From: Pseudomonas tolaasii NCPPB 2192
GTDB taxonomy: Bacteria; Pseudomonadota; Gammaproteobacteria; Pseudomonadales; Pseudomonadaceae
NCBI RefSeq assembly: GCF_002813445.1
Contig: NZ_PHHD01000001.1
Coordinates: 2,356,001 to 2,420,000, forward strand
DNA: 64,000 nucleotides
Direction of reading: 5' to 3'
The stretch's first letter is position 1; every line of letters begins with the position of its first letter. The translations under genes were made by a program, and so were the position numbers. This document shows positions 1-9,161 of the stretch, one piece after another. Below the pieces are notes generated by a model. The model was not told the DNA's origin and made no database searches. It saw nothing but the letters and a program-made list of their open reading frames with translations.

Positions 1-1
1 G

Positions 2-91
2 CTGCACACCTTTTTGTTGGTGATGGATGAGTTCACGCGCCTGGAGAAAGGCCCGTCCCGGTTTGGCAGTGAGCCGAGGACGCTGGCGTGA
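2..91 (+). CDS. hrpJ: C-terminal end of a HrpJ/SctW-like T3SS gatekeeper (partial)
   Basis: The first bases read in frame as 29 residues ending at a TGA whose last bases overlap the GTG start of hrcV. The peptide contains VMDEFTRLEKG, like the TyeA-type C-terminal tail of YopN/HrpJ gatekeepers, which control the switch from translocator to effector secretion. In Hrp1 clusters hrpJ sits directly before hrcV, so position supports the call. Only the tail is visible, so the body of the gene cannot be judged. Confidence 0.6.
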   Translation: MHTFLLVMDEFTRLEKGPSRFGSEPRTLA

Positions 92-2175
92 ACATTCTGG
101 CAACCGTCAACCGCTGGCTGTTGAAAGCTGCGCAGCGTGCCGAGGTACTGGGCGCGGTGGTGGTGTTGGCTATCGTGTTCATCTTTATCGTGCCGCTGCC
201 CACCTGGTTGGTGGACATTCTGATTGCGCTCAATATTTGTATTTCCTGCCTGTTGATTGTGTTGGCGCTTTACCTGCCGGGGCCTCTGGCGTTTTCCTCG
301 TTCCCCTCGATCTTGCTGCTGACCACGATGTTTCGCCTGGCGCTGTCGATCGCCACCACGCGCCTGATCCTGCTGGAGCAAGACGCCGGCGACATCGTCG
401 AGGCGTTCGGCAATTTTGTGGTGGGCGGCAATCTGGCGGTCGGGCTGGTGATCTTCATGATCCTGACCCTGGTTAACTTCCTGGTGATCACCAAGGGCTC
501 CGAACGCGTTGCCGAAGTGGCGGCCCGCTTCAGTCTGGACGCGATGCCGGGCAAACAGATGTCCATCGACAGCGACCTGCGCGCCGGGCTGATCGACGGC
601 ATCCAGGCGCGTGACAAGCGCGATCAGCTGTCGCGCGAGAGCCAACTGTTCGGCGCCATGGACGGCGCCATGAAATTCGTCAAGGGCGACGCGATTGCGG
701 GCCTGGTGATCGTGTTGATTAACTTGCTGGGCGGTTTTTCCACCGGCATGTTCCAGCATGGCATGAGCGCCGCCGATTCCATGGCGTTGTACTCGGTGCT
801 GACCATCGGCGATGGCCTGATCGCGCAGATTCCCGCGCTGCTGATCTCCCTGACCGCCGGCATGATCATCACCCGCGTGGCGCCGGACGGGCGCAAAGGC
901 GTGAGCAACATGGGCGCCGAAATTGCCCGGCAGATGACCAGCGAGCCCAAGAGCTGGATGATCGCGTCGGTCGGAATGCTGGCCTTCGCGACGTTGCCGG
1001 GCATGCCCACGCTGGTGTTTATTCTGATCGCGTTGGTCACCGGCTGCCTGGGGTTTTACCTGATGCGTCAGCGCCGGGAAAAAGCCGAAGCGGGCAACAC
1101 GGTCGAAATCGCACCGGAGGAAAACGGCGCCGAGGACCTGCGCGGGTTCGACCCTTCGCGGCCTTACCTTTTACAGTTTCCTCCCGAGCTGCGAGGCACC
1201 GAGCGGGTGACGGAAATCGTGCATGAGGTTCGCAAAGCGCGTAACGGCATCGTTGCGCGGATCGGTTTGACGTTGCCGCCGTTTGAAGTGGAGTTCAACC
1301 CGGCCCTTGCCAGCGATGAAATGCGTTTTTGCGTGCATGAAGTACCGATGGTCAAAGCCACTCAGGGCGACGCAGTGGCCGTGGCCCGCACGTCCCTGGC
1401 GCAGGAGCCGGAACAGGGGGTGCCAGGCTTGCCCGAGCGAGATGAACAGGACTGGGTATGGTTACCGGCCGATGCCCCGCTGCTGGCTGACCCGGACCTT
1501 GAGCGCTTCAGCGCCCTGAGTTTGATCGTTGAGCGCATGACCCATTCGATGATGCTCAGCGGGCCGCAATTTCTCGGCATTCAGGAGAGCAAGTCAATCC
1601 TCGGTTGGCTTGAGCACAACCAGTCGGAGCTGGTCCAGGAGCTTCAGCGCATCATGCCGCTCTCGCGCTTCTCCGCCGTGCTGCAGCGCCTGGCAAGCGA
1701 GGGCGTGCCCTTGCGCGCCGTGCGCCTGATCGTCGAATCGCTGATCGAATACGGCCAGCATGAGCGTGAGCCCGATGCCTTGGCCGACTATGCGCGCATC
1801 GCCCTCAAGTCGCAGATCTTCCACCAGTACAGCGAAGCCGATGGCCTGCATGCCTGGCTGCTGGCGCCGCAGACTGAAAACATTCTGCGTGAAGCGTTGC
1901 GCCAGACTCAGACCGGGGTGTTCTTCGCGCTCGATAACGATAACAGCGCAGCGTTGATCAACCTGCTCAACCAAGCCTTTACGCTGCGCCCCAAGACCAA
2001 AAGCGTGATGTTGGTTGCACAGGACCTGCGCAGCCCTTTGCGCACCTTGTTGCTGGAAGAATTCAACCATGTGCCGGTGCTGTCGTTTGCCGAGCTGGGC
2101 AGCACTTCCAAGGTCAAGGTACTGGGCCGTTTCGACCTGAACCAGGACGAGCTGATGCGCGGAGCCGCGGCATGA
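88..2175 (+). CDS. hrcV: T3SS export gate protein HrcV (SctV)
   Basis: This inner-membrane export-gate protein (695 aa, usual family length) forms the nonameric ring that receives substrates and unfolds them for secretion. The N-terminal half has a series of hydrophobic segments. The FHIPEP family signature RVAEVAARFSLDAMPGKQ lies near residue 140. The soluble C-terminal domain follows from about residue 360. The GTG start at 88 overlaps the preceding stop by four bases, which suggests translational coupling to the gatekeeper. It belongs to the long rightward T3SS operon ending with hrcU. Confidence 0.96.
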   Translation: MNILATVNRWLLKAAQRAEVLGAVVVLAIVFIFIVPLPTWLVDILIALNICISCLLIVLALYLPGPLAFSSFPSILLLTTMFRLALSIATTRLILLEQDAGDIVEAFGNFVVGGNLAVGLVIFMILTLVNFLVITKGSERVAEVAARFSLDAMPGKQMSIDSDLRAGLIDGIQARDKRDQLSRESQLFGAMDGAMKFVKGDAIAGLVIVLINLLGGFSTGMFQHGMSAADSMALYSVLTIGDGLIAQIPALLISLTAGMIITRVAPDGRKGVSNMGAEIARQMTSEPKSWMIASVGMLAFATLPGMPTLVFILIALVTGCLGFYLMRQRREKAEAGNTVEIAPEENGAEDLRGFDPSRPYLLQFPPELRGTERVTEIVHEVRKARNGIVARIGLTLPPFEVEFNPALASDEMRFCVHEVPMVKATQGDAVAVARTSLAQEPEQGVPGLPERDEQDWVWLPADAPLLADPDLERFSALSLIVERMTHSMMLSGPQFLGIQESKSILGWLEHNQSELVQELQRIMPLSRFSAVLQRLASEGVPLRAVRLIVESLIEYGQHEREPDALADYARIALKSQIFHQYSEADGLHAWLLAPQTENILREALRQTQTGVFFALDNDNSAALINLLNQAFTLRPKTKSVMLVAQDLRSPLRTLLLEEFNHVPVLSFAELGSTSKVKVLGRFDLNQDELMRGAAA

Positions 2176-2209
2176 CCCTGTCACTCCGGTCGACGGCAGA
2201 AGGCGCTCG

Positions 2210-3112
2210 ATGATGTACGAGCTTCGGGTATTGAGTGGTTTGCATCAGGGCGCCGCGCTGCCGTTGTTCGGCGAGCAGTGGAGTATCGGCGCACATGCCG
2301 ACGCAGACCTTTTGCTCAACGACACCGGCATTGCCGAGCATCATGCGCGGCTGCGACTCATCAATGGCGGCTGGTCGGTCCAGGCCGAGGCCGGGCTCAT
2401 CCAAGGGGCGGACGGGCTGGTTCTGGCGCAAATCAGCGACCTGCCACCCAACACACCTTTTTCGATTGGCGTGGTGCGCCTGTGCGTCACGCTGGCCGAC
2501 CAGCCCTGGCCGCAGGCGCCAGCCCCCCAGCCGTTAACGACGGCCGTCGAGAGCAAGGCGCCATTAACGCTGACGTTGTCGTCCATTTCGCCCGCACGGC
2601 ACAAGCATTTGATCAGCCTGTTACTGGTGTGTGCGGTGATTCTCGTTGCCGTGGGTATGGCGTCCACCGGGGATCGCGAAGCGCAGGCATCGTTGATGCC
2701 GACGGCAGACCGCAAGCAAGCGTTGGCTTCGCCTTTCGAAGTGCGCCAACAGTTGCTGAAAATGTTGGGTGAGCGCGAGTTGGGCCAGAAGGTCAGCTTG
2801 CTGGTGGTCAACGGCCAGATCGTGCTCGACGGCGAAGTGCCTCAGGACGACGTGGAACTGGTGGCGCGCATGCTCAACCGGTTTGGCGAGCAGTTCGACA
2901 CGGTCGTGCCGGTGCTTAGCCGTGTGCGGGCCAGTGACGGCACGCTGCCGTTCAAAATTTTGCAGATCGTCGGCGGGCCGAATGGCCATGTGGTGCTTGA
3001 AACCGGCAGCCGGCTGTTTGTGGGGGATGAAGTGGAGGGTGTGCGCCTGGTGCTGATCGACAACAACAAGGTGGTGTTCGACGGCGCGCAACGCTATGAG
3101 GTGCGCTGGTGA
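2210..3112 (+). CDS. hrpQ: T3SS inner-membrane ring protein HrpQ (SctD)
   Basis: A 300-residue SctD-family protein that builds the outer of the two inner-membrane rings of the injectisome. It has a cytoplasmic FHA-like domain at the N-terminus (about residues 1-100), a proline-rich linker, one transmembrane segment around 133-150 and a periplasmic C-terminal part. The ATG at 2210 has AAGG seven bases upstream; a second ATG follows directly at 2213. The stop overlaps the hrcN start. Assignment rests on domain layout and position between hrcV and hrcN. Confidence 0.88.
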   Translation: MMYELRVLSGLHQGAALPLFGEQWSIGAHADADLLLNDTGIAEHHARLRLINGGWSVQAEAGLIQGADGLVLAQISDLPPNTPFSIGVVRLCVTLADQPWPQAPAPQPLTTAVESKAPLTLTLSSISPARHKHLISLLLVCAVILVAVGMASTGDREAQASLMPTADRKQALASPFEVRQQLLKMLGERELGQKVSLLVVNGQIVLDGEVPQDDVELVARMLNRFGEQFDTVVPVLSRVRASDGTLPFKILQIVGGPNGHVVLETGSRLFVGDEVEGVRLVLIDNNKVVFDGAQRYEVRW

Positions 3113-4467
3113 ACGATAACCTGCAGGAACGTCTGGACGCCTGGCAGCAGCAACAGTCCCTGGCCTTGACCCGCTTTACGCCCGTGACCCAGCGCGGCCG
3201 CATTCAACGCGTCAACGGCATGCTGCTGCAATGCCGGTTGCCCGAGGCGCGCATTGGCGATTTGTGCCGGGTGGAGAAAACCCCGGGCGACAACATGCTC
3301 GCCGAGATCATCGGGTTCGATCAGCAGGATGCGGTGCTCAGTGCCTTGGGCAACCTGGAAGGCGTGCGCGTGGGCGCCGCCGTCGAGAGGTTGGGTGTGC
3401 CGCATCGGGTGAGGGTAGGGGATGACTTGCTCGGCCAGGTGCTGGACGGTTTTGGCCGGCCGATTGCGGGAGAAGGCCACGGTGCGTTTGTCGAGAGCGA
3501 CAGCGCCGACGCCAGCACGGTGCTGTGCGAAGCGCCGTTGCCCACGGAGCGGCCGAGGATCAGCCGCGCCCTTGCAACCGGTGTGCGTTCGATCGATGGC
3601 CTGCTGACCCTGGGCGAGGGGCAGCGCGTCGGGCTGTTTGCAGGTGCCGGGTGCGGCAAGACCACCTTGCTCGCGGAAATCGCCCGTAACGTCGAGTGCG
3701 ATGTGATCGTGTTCGGTTTGATCGGCGAACGGGGCCGTGAGCTGCGCGAGTTTCTGGACCATGAGCTCGATGACTCGTTGCGCGCCAAAGCCGTGCTGGT
3801 GTGCGCGACCTCCGACCGCTCCAGCATGGAGCGCGCCCGGGCGGCCTTTACGGCGACGGCCCTGGCGGAAGGTTTTCGGCGCAAGGGCAAGCGCGTGTTG
3901 CTGCTGATCGACTCCCTGACCCGGTTTGCCAGGGCCCAGCGTGAAATCGGCCTGGCTGCGGGCGAGCCGCTGGGGCGCGGTGGCTTGCCGCCGTCGGTCT
4001 ACAGCCTGTTGCCGCGGCTGGTTGAACGCGCCGGGCTGACCCGCGACGGGGTGATCACGGCGATCTACACCGTGCTGATCGAACAGGACTCCATGAGCGA
4101 CCCGGTGGCCGATGAAGTGCGGTCGCTGCTCGACGGCCACATCGTGTTGTCACGCAAGCTGGCCGAGCGCGGGCATTACCCGGCGGTCGATGTGCTCGCC
4201 AGCCTTTCCCGGATTTTGAGCAACGTCGCCGAGCCTGAGCACATTCATGCAGGCACGGCGTTGCGACGTTTGCTGTCGGCTTATCAGCAGATCGAGCTGA
4301 TGCTGAAGCTGGGCGAGTACCAGCCGGGCAGTGATGCCTTGACGGACATGGCGGTGGACAGCCGCCAGGCGGTCGATGGCTTCCTGCGCCAGGACTTGCG
4401 CGAGCCCACGCCCATGACGGCCACCCTTGAGCAACTGACGGAGCTGACCGCCTATGTCCCATTCTGA
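3109..4467 (+). CDS. hrcN: T3SS ATPase HrcN (SctN)
   Basis: Hexameric ATPase at the cytoplasmic base of the injectisome, which releases chaperones and unfolds effectors. The 452 residues match the family length. Walker A AGAGCGKTT is at residues 178-186. The Walker B segment LLLIDSLTRFARAQ and the F1/FliI-type segment PPSVYSLLPRL are present. The GTG start overlaps the hrpQ stop (GTGA) and the 3' end overlaps hrpO by 14 bases, so the genes are probably translated in a coupled way. Confidence 0.97.
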   Translation: MNDNLQERLDAWQQQQSLALTRFTPVTQRGRIQRVNGMLLQCRLPEARIGDLCRVEKTPGDNMLAEIIGFDQQDAVLSALGNLEGVRVGAAVERLGVPHRVRVGDDLLGQVLDGFGRPIAGEGHGAFVESDSADASTVLCEAPLPTERPRISRALATGVRSIDGLLTLGEGQRVGLFAGAGCGKTTLLAEIARNVECDVIVFGLIGERGRELREFLDHELDDSLRAKAVLVCATSDRSSMERARAAFTATALAEGFRRKGKRVLLLIDSLTRFARAQREIGLAAGEPLGRGGLPPSVYSLLPRLVERAGLTRDGVITAIYTVLIEQDSMSDPVADEVRSLLDGHIVLSRKLAERGHYPAVDVLASLSRILSNVAEPEHIHAGTALRRLLSAYQQIELMLKLGEYQPGSDALTDMAVDSRQAVDGFLRQDLREPTPMTATLEQLTELTAYVPF

Positions 4468-4882
4468 TTCGCTGCCGGGTGAAATCGAAACCTTGCGGCG
4501 TTTGCGCAGGCACCGTGCCGACCGCGCCGAGCGAGCATTGCGTGAGGCAAAAAGAACCCAGCAAACCCTGCTCGCGAATATCCGTCAGGCGCAGGACACG
4601 CTGGAGCAAACCCGGCTGGAAGAGGCGCAGCAAAGTGCGCAATTACTCAATCAGCATCAGGGCCAGGTACTGACCTTTCAAGCGCTGAAATCCTGGAGCG
4701 CCCAGGAGCAAACGTTGACGGCCAGCACGCGGCGTGAAGAAGGCCAATTACACGCACTGCATGAGCAGCGTGAGCAACAGGAAATTGAAATTGGCACCGC
4801 CCAGAAACAGGTGACCTTGTGCCTGCGCCAAGTCGAGAAGCTTCAGGAATTGTCCATTTTGCTGGCTCAGGAGCCGACATGA
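4454..4882 (+). CDS. hrpO: T3SS stalk protein HrpO (SctO)
   Basis: A 142-residue, highly charged protein rich in Arg, Glu and Gln with almost no Pro or Gly after the first ten residues, as expected for a long two-helix coiled coil. SctO/FliJ proteins act as the central stalk of the SctN ATPase and contact the export gate. Sequence conservation is low in this family, so the call depends on composition, length and position between the ATPase and the SctP gene. It overlaps hrcN, and its stop shares ATGA with hrpP. Confidence 0.85.
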   Translation: MSHSDSLPGEIETLRRLRRHRADRAERALREAKRTQQTLLANIRQAQDTLEQTRLEEAQQSAQLLNQHQGQVLTFQALKSWSAQEQTLTASTRREEGQLHALHEQREQQEIEIGTAQKQVTLCLRQVEKLQELSILLAQEPT

Positions 4883-5337
4883 CGAAGGTATCTGGCAGCC
4901 CGCCCAAACGCCCGCGTACGCGTGAACCACGCAGCGATTCTGCACGGGCCAATCCGTCGGTGGTGCCGTGGGAGCATGCCCGTGTCTTTGCCCAACTGTT
5001 TGACGGCAGTGGTGACGGCGCCGGCAGTGGCGCGTCCCTGACGGCGAGTAAGGCCTCAGCTCACATCGCCATGATCCAGGCGTTGACCGAGCAATTGGTG
5101 CCGCGGATTTTGGGCGCTTCGCAGTGGCCATTGGTGGCGGTGTTGTACGTGCCGCGTCTGGGGCGGATCAATACGCGTGTACGCCGCGAGCAGGGAGAGT
5201 GGAGCGTGGAACTGGCTGCGGAGGAAGAGTCAACCGCGCAATGGCTCGGCGGTGTGCGGCAACGTTTTCAGGACGGCCTCACACAGAGTCTGGGGGCACC
5301 TGTCAGCGTAAGCCTGGCCAATACGGGCTTGGCATGA
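4879..5337 (+). CDS. hrpP: T3SS needle-length/substrate-switch regulator HrpP (SctP)
   Basis: A 152-residue protein in the SctP slot. The N-terminal third is basic and proline/serine rich and probably disordered; the C-terminal half looks folded and resembles the T3S4 switch domain that contacts HrcU. SctP proteins are secreted and control pilus or needle length and substrate switching. The chosen ATG at 4879 overlaps the hrpO stop, which is more plausible than the upstream in-frame ATG inside hrpO. The family diverges fast, so position carries much of the weight. Confidence 0.8.
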   Translation: MTKVSGSPPKRPRTREPRSDSARANPSVVPWEHARVFAQLFDGSGDGAGSGASLTASKASAHIAMIQALTEQLVPRILGASQWPLVAVLYVPRLGRINTRVRREQGEWSVELAAEEESTAQWLGGVRQRFQDGLTQSLGAPVSVSLANTGLA

Positions 5338-6347
5338 TGGCGTCGTTGCTGACTTTGCCAACGCTCAAGGAGGAGGCGGTTGCGGCCCGCCGTCACCTGG
5401 GGCGCGGTTTACGCATGGCGTTTCAGGTGGCCGCAGAACAGGGAGAGCTGCTGCTTGAGCCCGGCCCTGACCCGGTCGGCGTCACACCCATGTGCTTTGA
5501 AACGGCACGCGGCGTCCTGGCCTTCTCCGACCCGGGGCCCTTGTTCAGCTTGTTGGGCGAGTGCCCCGTGACGTTGGCACACGCCGACAACGATCCGCAC
5601 TCCTGGGTCTGGGACCTGTTCCTGCACCATCTCAGCCCGCAGGTGCGCGGGCTCTTGGGTTACGTACGACTGCTGGCAACGGATCGCCCTTCGAGCTTTG
5701 GCTGCAGCCTGACGGTGACCTTGGGCGGGGCGAGGGCCGTGAGCTATCTGTGGCTGGCCCCCGAGAGCTTTCTCGCCCTGTGTGAGGCGGGCCGGTGGCG
5801 ACCTGTCGCCGGGTCACTGCCCGCGGTGTTTCAGGTGGCGGTTGCTGTTGCGCTTGGGCGTTTGCAGTTGCCCGTCACGCAGGTAAACCGTGTGGCGCAA
5901 GGCGATGTGCTGATGTTTGAGCAGAGTTTTTTCCAGGCCGGGGGCGACGGCTATGTACAGGCAGGCAGGCAACGCCTGCACGGGCGTATTGACGATGAAT
6001 CCGGGCTGTTGCGCCTGACCCTAACTTCTATTGAGGACACCGGTGTGGATGAAGATTTTGCAGAGCCCAATTACCTTGGGCAGAACGACCATGAACCGGT
6101 GGAGGACGTATTCGGTCATGAGCCGTTCGATGAGTTGAGCATGGCACTCCATGTGCGCTGCGGCACCCTGAACCTGACGCTTGGGGAATTGCGCAATCTG
6201 GCCCCCGGCGCGGTGCTGGGTATCTCCGGGTACGCGCCTGGCATGGCCGGGCTCTATTACGGCGACCGCCCCATTGGCCAGGGGCAGTTGGTCGAAGTGT
6301 ACGGGCGACTCGGCCTGCAACTGACCCGAGTGATGTTTTCCCGATGA
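5334..6347 (+). CDS. hrcQ: T3SS cytoplasmic sorting-platform protein HrcQ (SctQ), single gene
   Basis: A 337-residue SctQ protein, the C-ring or sorting-platform subunit below the export gate. The C-terminal 90 residues form a SPOA (FliN-like) domain; an acidic linker rich in Asp and Glu (about residues 238-270) separates it from the N-terminal part. In P. syringae the same protein is split into hrcQA and hrcQB, with the break near this linker; here the frame is continuous. An in-frame GTG with a good ribosome-binding site lies exactly in the linker (separate entry). Start overlaps the hrpP stop; two ATGs are adjacent at 5334 and 5337. Confidence 0.92.
   Translation: MMASLLTLPTLKEEAVAARRHLGRGLRMAFQVAAEQGELLLEPGPDPVGVTPMCFETARGVLAFSDPGPLFSLLGECPVTLAHADNDPHSWVWDLFLHHLSPQVRGLLGYVRLLATDRPSSFGCSLTVTLGGARAVSYLWLAPESFLALCEAGRWRPVAGSLPAVFQVAVAVALGRLQLPVTQVNRVAQGDVLMFEQSFFQAGGDGYVQAGRQRLHGRIDDESGLLRLTLTSIEDTGVDEDFAEPNYLGQNDHEPVEDVFGHEPFDELSMALHVRCGTLNLTLGELRNLAPGAVLGISGYAPGMAGLYYGDRPIGQGQLVEVYGRLGLQLTRVMFSR
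6033..6047 (+). promoter_or_regulatory. Candidate internal ribosome-binding site and GTG start inside hrcQ
   Basis: GAGGA at 6033-6037 is followed, seven bases later, by GTG at 6045 in the hrcQ frame. Starting there would give a 100-residue protein made of the acidic linker and SPOA domain, which is what HrcQB is in P. syringae. Internal initiation giving a short SctQ form is known for several other T3SSs. Use of this site is inferred, not shown. Confidence 0.5.
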
Positions 6348-6997
6348 GTTTCCAGGGCGTAGATCCTCTCGTTCTCGCGCTGCTCCTTGGGGCAATGTCG
6401 TTGATGCCGATGTTGCTGATTGTGTGCACCGCGTTTCTGAAAATCGTGATTGTGCTGATGATTACGCGCAACGCCATTGGTGTGCAGCAAGTTCCGCCGA
6501 GCATGGCGATCAACGCTATCGCGCTGGCGGCGACGCTGTTCATCATGGCGCCGGTGGGCTATGAAATCGCCGAGGTCGTCAAGGTCACGCCGCTCAACCT
6601 GGCCAATGTACAGACCATGCAGCAGACCGGGCTGGAAGCGATAAAGCCGCTGCGCACGTTCATGCTTCGCAACGTGGACCCGGATGTGCTGACCCATCTT
6701 CTGGAAAACACCACTCGCATGTGGCCGGCGCAGATGGCACAGGAAGTTCAGCGCGAAGACCTCATTCTGCTGATTCCGGCGTTTGTGCTGTCGCAGTTGC
6801 AGTCAGGGTTCGAGATCGGGTTTCTGATCTATATCCCGTTCGTCGTGATCGACCTGATTGTCTCCAACCTGCTCCTGGCGCTGGGCATGCAAATGGTCTC
6901 GCCGATGACCATTTCCCTGCCCCTCAAATTGCTGCTGTTCGTGCTCGTCTCCGGCTGGTCACGGTTACTCGACAGCCTGTTCCTTTCTTATCTCTGA
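6344..6997 (+). CDS. hrcR: T3SS export apparatus protein HrcR (SctR)
   Basis: 217 residues, typical for SctR/FliP, which with SctS and SctT forms the helical core of the export gate. There are strong hydrophobic segments at both ends: about residues 8-30 and 48-70 in the N-terminal part and 150-217 in the C-terminal part. The motif LLIPAFVLSQLQSGFEIGF just before the C-terminal membrane region is characteristic of the FliP/SctR family. The start overlaps the hrcQ stop by four bases. Confidence 0.96.
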   Translation: MSFQGVDPLVLALLLGAMSLMPMLLIVCTAFLKIVIVLMITRNAIGVQQVPPSMAINAIALAATLFIMAPVGYEIAEVVKVTPLNLANVQTMQQTGLEAIKPLRTFMLRNVDPDVLTHLLENTTRMWPAQMAQEVQREDLILLIPAFVLSQLQSGFEIGFLIYIPFVVIDLIVSNLLLALGMQMVSPMTISLPLKLLLFVLVSGWSRLLDSLFLSYL

Positions 6998-7004
6998 GCG
7001 CCCT

Positions 7005-7268
7005 ATGGACCCGATCGTGCTGTTCAAACAGGGCATGTTGCTGGTGGTTGTGCTGTCGGCGCCGCCGCTTATCGTGGCGGTGATCGTCGGCGTGCTGACC
7101 TCGCTGGTGCAGGCCCTGATGCAGATCCAGGACCAGACCTTGCCGTTTGGTATCAAGCTGGTGGCGGTGGGTATCACCCTGGCGGTGACCGGACGCTGGA
7201 TCGGGGTGGAACTGATCCAGCTGATCAACCTGACCTTTGACATGATCGCCCGCTCGGCGCTGAACTGA
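7005..7268 (+). CDS. hrcS: T3SS export apparatus protein HrcS (SctS)
   Basis: 87 residues with two transmembrane hairpin helices, the standard size for SctS/FliQ. SVGA-type segments and the conserved LTSLVQALMQIQDQTLPF stretch between the helices identify the family. It packs on the outside of the SctR5T1 core. It follows hrcR by seven bases within the operon. Confidence 0.95.
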   Translation: MDPIVLFKQGMLLVVVLSAPPLIVAVIVGVLTSLVQALMQIQDQTLPFGIKLVAVGITLAVTGRWIGVELIQLINLTFDMIARSALN

Positions 7269-7278
7269 GGTCCTGCCT

Positions 7279-8067
7279 GTGTTGCTATACCTTGAATACT
7301 TGCCCGGCTTGCTGCTGGGCATGGCGCGTATTTATCCGTGCGCGTTGCTGGTGGCGGCATTCTGTTTTCAACACATCCGCGGTATGACCCGGCACACGAT
7401 TATCATGGTGCTGGCATTGATGCCCGCGCCCGGTATCCATGCGGCGCTGCTCGGCACTGAGTACTCCGCCCTCGCGCTTGCCGGGTTGATGCTCAAGGAA
7501 GTCGCCCTGGGGTTTTTGCTGGGCGTGCTGTTGTCGATGCCGTTCTGGATGTTCGAAGCGGTGGGCGCTCTGCTGGACAACCAGCGTGGCGCCCTGGCCG
7601 GCGGCCAGCTCAACCCCTCGCTGGGCCCGGACGCGACCCCCATCGGCCATCTCTTCAAGGAACTGGCGATCTTTCTGTTGATGGTCACGCTGGGGCTGGG
7701 AGCGCTGACCCAGGTGATCTGGGACAGCTACCAGATTTGGCCGCCTACGGCCTGGTTCCCCGTGGTGGGGCCCAATGGGTTCAGTACGTTCATCGGGCTG
7801 CTGGGCGATACCTTCACGCACATGATGCTCTACGCGGCGCCCTTCATCGCGGTGCTGCTGTTGTTGGAGTTCGGCATTGCGCTGCTTGGGCTCTACAGCC
7901 CGCAGTTGCAGGTGAGCACGTTGGCTCCGCCGGTCAAATGCCTGGCGGGCATCGGTATTTTGATCCTGTACTTTTCATTGCTGCAGGATTTGATCGTGGG
8001 GCGCATGGTGCTCTTGGGCGACCTCAAACACGCGTTGGGTTTGATGTTCAAGGTGCCGGCACCATGA
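7279..8067 (+). CDS. hrcT: T3SS export apparatus protein HrcT (SctT)
   Basis: 262 residues, with many hydrophobic segments from end to end, the pattern of SctT/FliR proteins, which cap the helical export gate. The start is GTG at 7279, eleven bases after the hrcS stop region. The gene overlaps hrcU by four bases. Family assignment is secure from the order hrcR-S-T-U and the polytopic profile. Confidence 0.95.
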   Translation: MLLYLEYLPGLLLGMARIYPCALLVAAFCFQHIRGMTRHTIIMVLALMPAPGIHAALLGTEYSALALAGLMLKEVALGFLLGVLLSMPFWMFEAVGALLDNQRGALAGGQLNPSLGPDATPIGHLFKELAIFLLMVTLGLGALTQVIWDSYQIWPPTAWFPVVGPNGFSTFIGLLGDTFTHMMLYAAPFIAVLLLLEFGIALLGLYSPQLQVSTLAPPVKCLAGIGILILYFSLLQDLIVGRMVLLGDLKHALGLMFKVPAP

Positions 8068-9161
8068 GCGATTCAGGTGAAAAAAAGCACCCGGCGAGTG
8101 CCAAGAAGCTGCGCGACCAGCGCAAGAAGGGGCAGGTCGCCCAGAGCCAGGACGTCCCAAAGTTATTGGTGCTGACGGCCCTGAGCGAGATTGCGCTGTT
8201 CACCGCCGACAGCAGCATGCAACGCTTCGGGCAATTGATGGTGTTGCCGATGTCGCGATTCGACCAGCCGTTTGTTCGCGCGTTGGAAGAAGTGCTGATG
8301 GAAGCGCTGGTGGTGTTTTTCTCGTTCGCCCTGCTGATGGTTGCAGTCGCCATTGCGATCAAGCTGATCAGCAGCTGGATGCAGTTCGGGCTGCTGTTTG
8401 CCCCGGAAACCCTGAAGCTGGATTTCAACCGGCTCAACCCGCTCAACCAGGCCAAGCAGATGTTCTCCAAGCAGTCCTTGATGAACCTGTTGATGGGCAT
8501 CGTCAAGGCGGTGCTGCTGAGCGTGATTCTGTACGTGGTGATCGGCCCGTCGTTGAGTGCGTTGATCAACCTGGCCAACAGCGACCTGCAGAGTTACATC
8601 CTGGCGCTGATCACCTTGTTTCGCCATTTGCTGCATGCGTGCCTGGGGGTATTGCTGGTACTGGCGCTGATTGACCTGGCGATGCAGAAGTATTTCTTTG
8701 CCCAGCGCATGCGCATGACTCAGGTCGAGGTGGTCAAGGAATACAAGGACATGGAGGGCGACCCCCACGTCAAGGGACAGCGGCGCCAACTGGCGCAGCA
8801 ACTGGCTCAGGAAGAACCGAAGGTCAAGCTGCCCAAGCTTGAGGAGGCCGACATGCTGGTGGTCAACCCGACGCACTTTGCCGTCGCCTTGTATTACCGA
8901 CCGGGTGAAACGCCACTGCCGTTGCTGGTCGACAAGGGCACGGATGCCGATGCGCGAAAATTGATTGCGCGGGCCAAGGCTGCCGATGTGCCGGTGATCC
9001 AGTGTGTGTGGCTGGCGCGTACGCTGTATGAGAAAAAGCTGGGGGCGAGTATTCCTCGCGAGACCTTGCAGGCCGTGGCGGTGATCTACCGTGTCCTGCG
9101 TGAGCTGGATGATGAAGCCAAGCGCGAAACCCTGGAATTGCCGGAACTTGAGCAGCGCTGA
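8064..9161 (+). CDS. hrcU: T3SS autocleaving switch protein HrcU (SctU)
   Basis: 365 residues: a short basic N-terminus, four transmembrane helices between about residues 30 and 205, then the cytoplasmic FlhB-type domain. The autocleavage motif NPTH is at residues 268-271, where cleavage between Asn and Pro resets substrate specificity. It is the last gene of the rightward operon. Its TGA abuts the stop of the convergent hrpV with no spacer, so no terminator separates the two operons. Confidence 0.97.
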   Translation: MSDSGEKKHPASAKKLRDQRKKGQVAQSQDVPKLLVLTALSEIALFTADSSMQRFGQLMVLPMSRFDQPFVRALEEVLMEALVVFFSFALLMVAVAIAIKLISSWMQFGLLFAPETLKLDFNRLNPLNQAKQMFSKQSLMNLLMGIVKAVLLSVILYVVIGPSLSALINLANSDLQSYILALITLFRHLLHACLGVLLVLALIDLAMQKYFFAQRMRMTQVEVVKEYKDMEGDPHVKGQRRQLAQQLAQEEPKVKLPKLEEADMLVVNPTHFAVALYYRPGETPLPLLVDKGTDADARKLIARAKAADVPVIQCVWLARTLYEKKLGASIPRETLQAVAVIYRVLRELDDEAKRETLELPELEQR

